DNA from: Diphasiastrum complanatum | Taxonomy: Eukaryota; Streptophyta; Lycopodiopsida; Lycopodiales; Lycopodiaceae | DNA length: 64,000 nt | Reading direction: 5' to 3' | Assembly (NCBI GenBank): GCA_029204225.1 | Contig: CM055112.1 | Span: forward strand, 29,104,703-29,168,702 | Part shown: piece after piece, positions 63,313 through 64,000 of the stretch | Numbering within the stretch: the stretch's first letter is position 1 | How the letters are laid out: each line of letters begins with the position of its first letter | Translations under genes and position numbers: made by a program | Notes under the pieces: model-generated | The model's database searches: none | The model's input: only the letters and a program-made list of their open reading frames with translations | What the model was told of the DNA's origin: nothing

Positions 63313-64000
63313 TCAAGAAAATAAAAAAACAATATGAAAATTTGTACTCTCTCATACAACAATGTCAATCTAATATTTTGGAGCTTTTGCCATTCGTTGA
63401 TCCTCAAGTGGATTAAGTCTAGATGCAAAGTCTACCATCAATCAGTTTTCTTTATCTTTCAATAATGTGCATCAATACAATTCCACATCAAAAACAAGAA
63501 AACTGACTTCTACAAGCATTCAAGAACCAAGAAGCTCCATCTTTTTTATTCTTGAACTTTCCAAGAAACTCAAGAAATTAAAATGTAAATGCATATGCAA
63601 GACCTATGCCACATTATTAGCTACAAATCTCTTGGAGCTTGTATTCTACGTTAATCCACTAAACATGAAATCAAATCCACAACTAGAAACAAGAAACAAG
63701 AACTAATCTAAAGTATTTTGAGATTCCAGAGATCAAGAAACACCATTTCTTGATTCTTGAATCTCAAGAACATCAAGAAATGGAATGCAAAGGGATTTGC
63801 AAGATTTACACCGCAAACAACTCATGACAGATTACCACAATGCTGAATCCTAAATTAATCCAGAAATATAAATGAAAGAAAACAAGAAAACTAGTCCTCC
63901 CTAGATCCACAACCACACACAAAGGAGATGGAGGGGCAAGATCATTAAAGCATCACTCAAGAAACAAGAATGATCAAGGAGCTCAAGAATGCATCAAAAC
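63310..64000. other. Non-coding, AT-rich, repeated CAAGAAAC words
   Basis: CAAGAAAC/TCAAGAA words recur often (for example 63500-63560, 63690-63700, 63735-63780). No gene is recognised. Confidence 0.4.

Overview
The window is a transposon-dense stretch of flowering-plant nuclear DNA. Evidence: GT-AG introns up to about 10 kb, plant LTR retrotransposons primed by initiator-tRNA-Met-like sites, hAT and MULE-type transposase remains, a tRNA-derived SINE and many (GA)n/(CT)n microsatellites. I cannot name the species; very long TE-filled introns would suit a magnoliid or early-diverging angiosperm, but that is a guess. The one recognisable host gene is the 3' half of the gene for the flavoprotein subunit of mitochondrial succinate dehydrogenase (complex II), on the + strand from 2710 to 24534. 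Nine exons are visible, joining into 357 codons plus stop with every splice phase consistent. The upstream exons (transit peptide and N-terminal FAD-binding part) lie before the window. Two introns are very large: 10,448 bp (3889-14336) and 7,278 bp (16996-24273). Layout. 1-2709: upstream intron, with remains of a minus-strand LINE, local repeats and a GGCGCC cluster. 3889-14336: intron with microsatellites, a satellite-like tandem repeat, two hAT fragments and a 3'-truncated Copia element. 16996-24273: intron with (GA)n tracts, a hairpin, degenerate repeats and a well-bounded 3.4-kb hAT element (20311-23727) that has TIRs and an 8-bp TSD but a broken, C-terminally truncated transposase. 24535-26400: 3' UTR and quiet sequence. 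26411-31180: minus-strand MULE-type transposase remnants hit by an 86-bp tRNA-like SINE, then unassigned degenerate ORFs. 31183-37049: a young Copia element with a shortened 3' LTR. 37050-43950: Ty3/gypsy and Copia remnants, one arm of a 1.3-kb inverted duplication, and a degenerate minisatellite built on GTGCGAGTCATTT. 43957-50174: a complete Ty3/gypsy chromovirus with LTRs that look identical and a perfect 5-bp TSD, spoiled only by one in-frame TGA in gag. 50175-53190: no gene recognised. 53192-59714: a minus-strand Copia fragment (its LTR carries a 318-bp pure AG tract) abutting an older minus-strand gypsy element. 59715-64000: mostly non-coding, with the second inverted-repeat arm, a SINE and a small gypsy RT scrap. 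The mobile elements are independent insertions of different ages and not a pathway. No undescribed multi-gene system was found. The most unusual items are the GTGCGAG minisatellite hosting the youngest element, the near-intact chromovirus, the 86-bp tRNA-like SINE with perfect TSDs inside a transposase remnant, and an RNaseH-PPT-LTR-PBS-gag junction. All calls rest on reading the sequence; no alignments or database searches were run.
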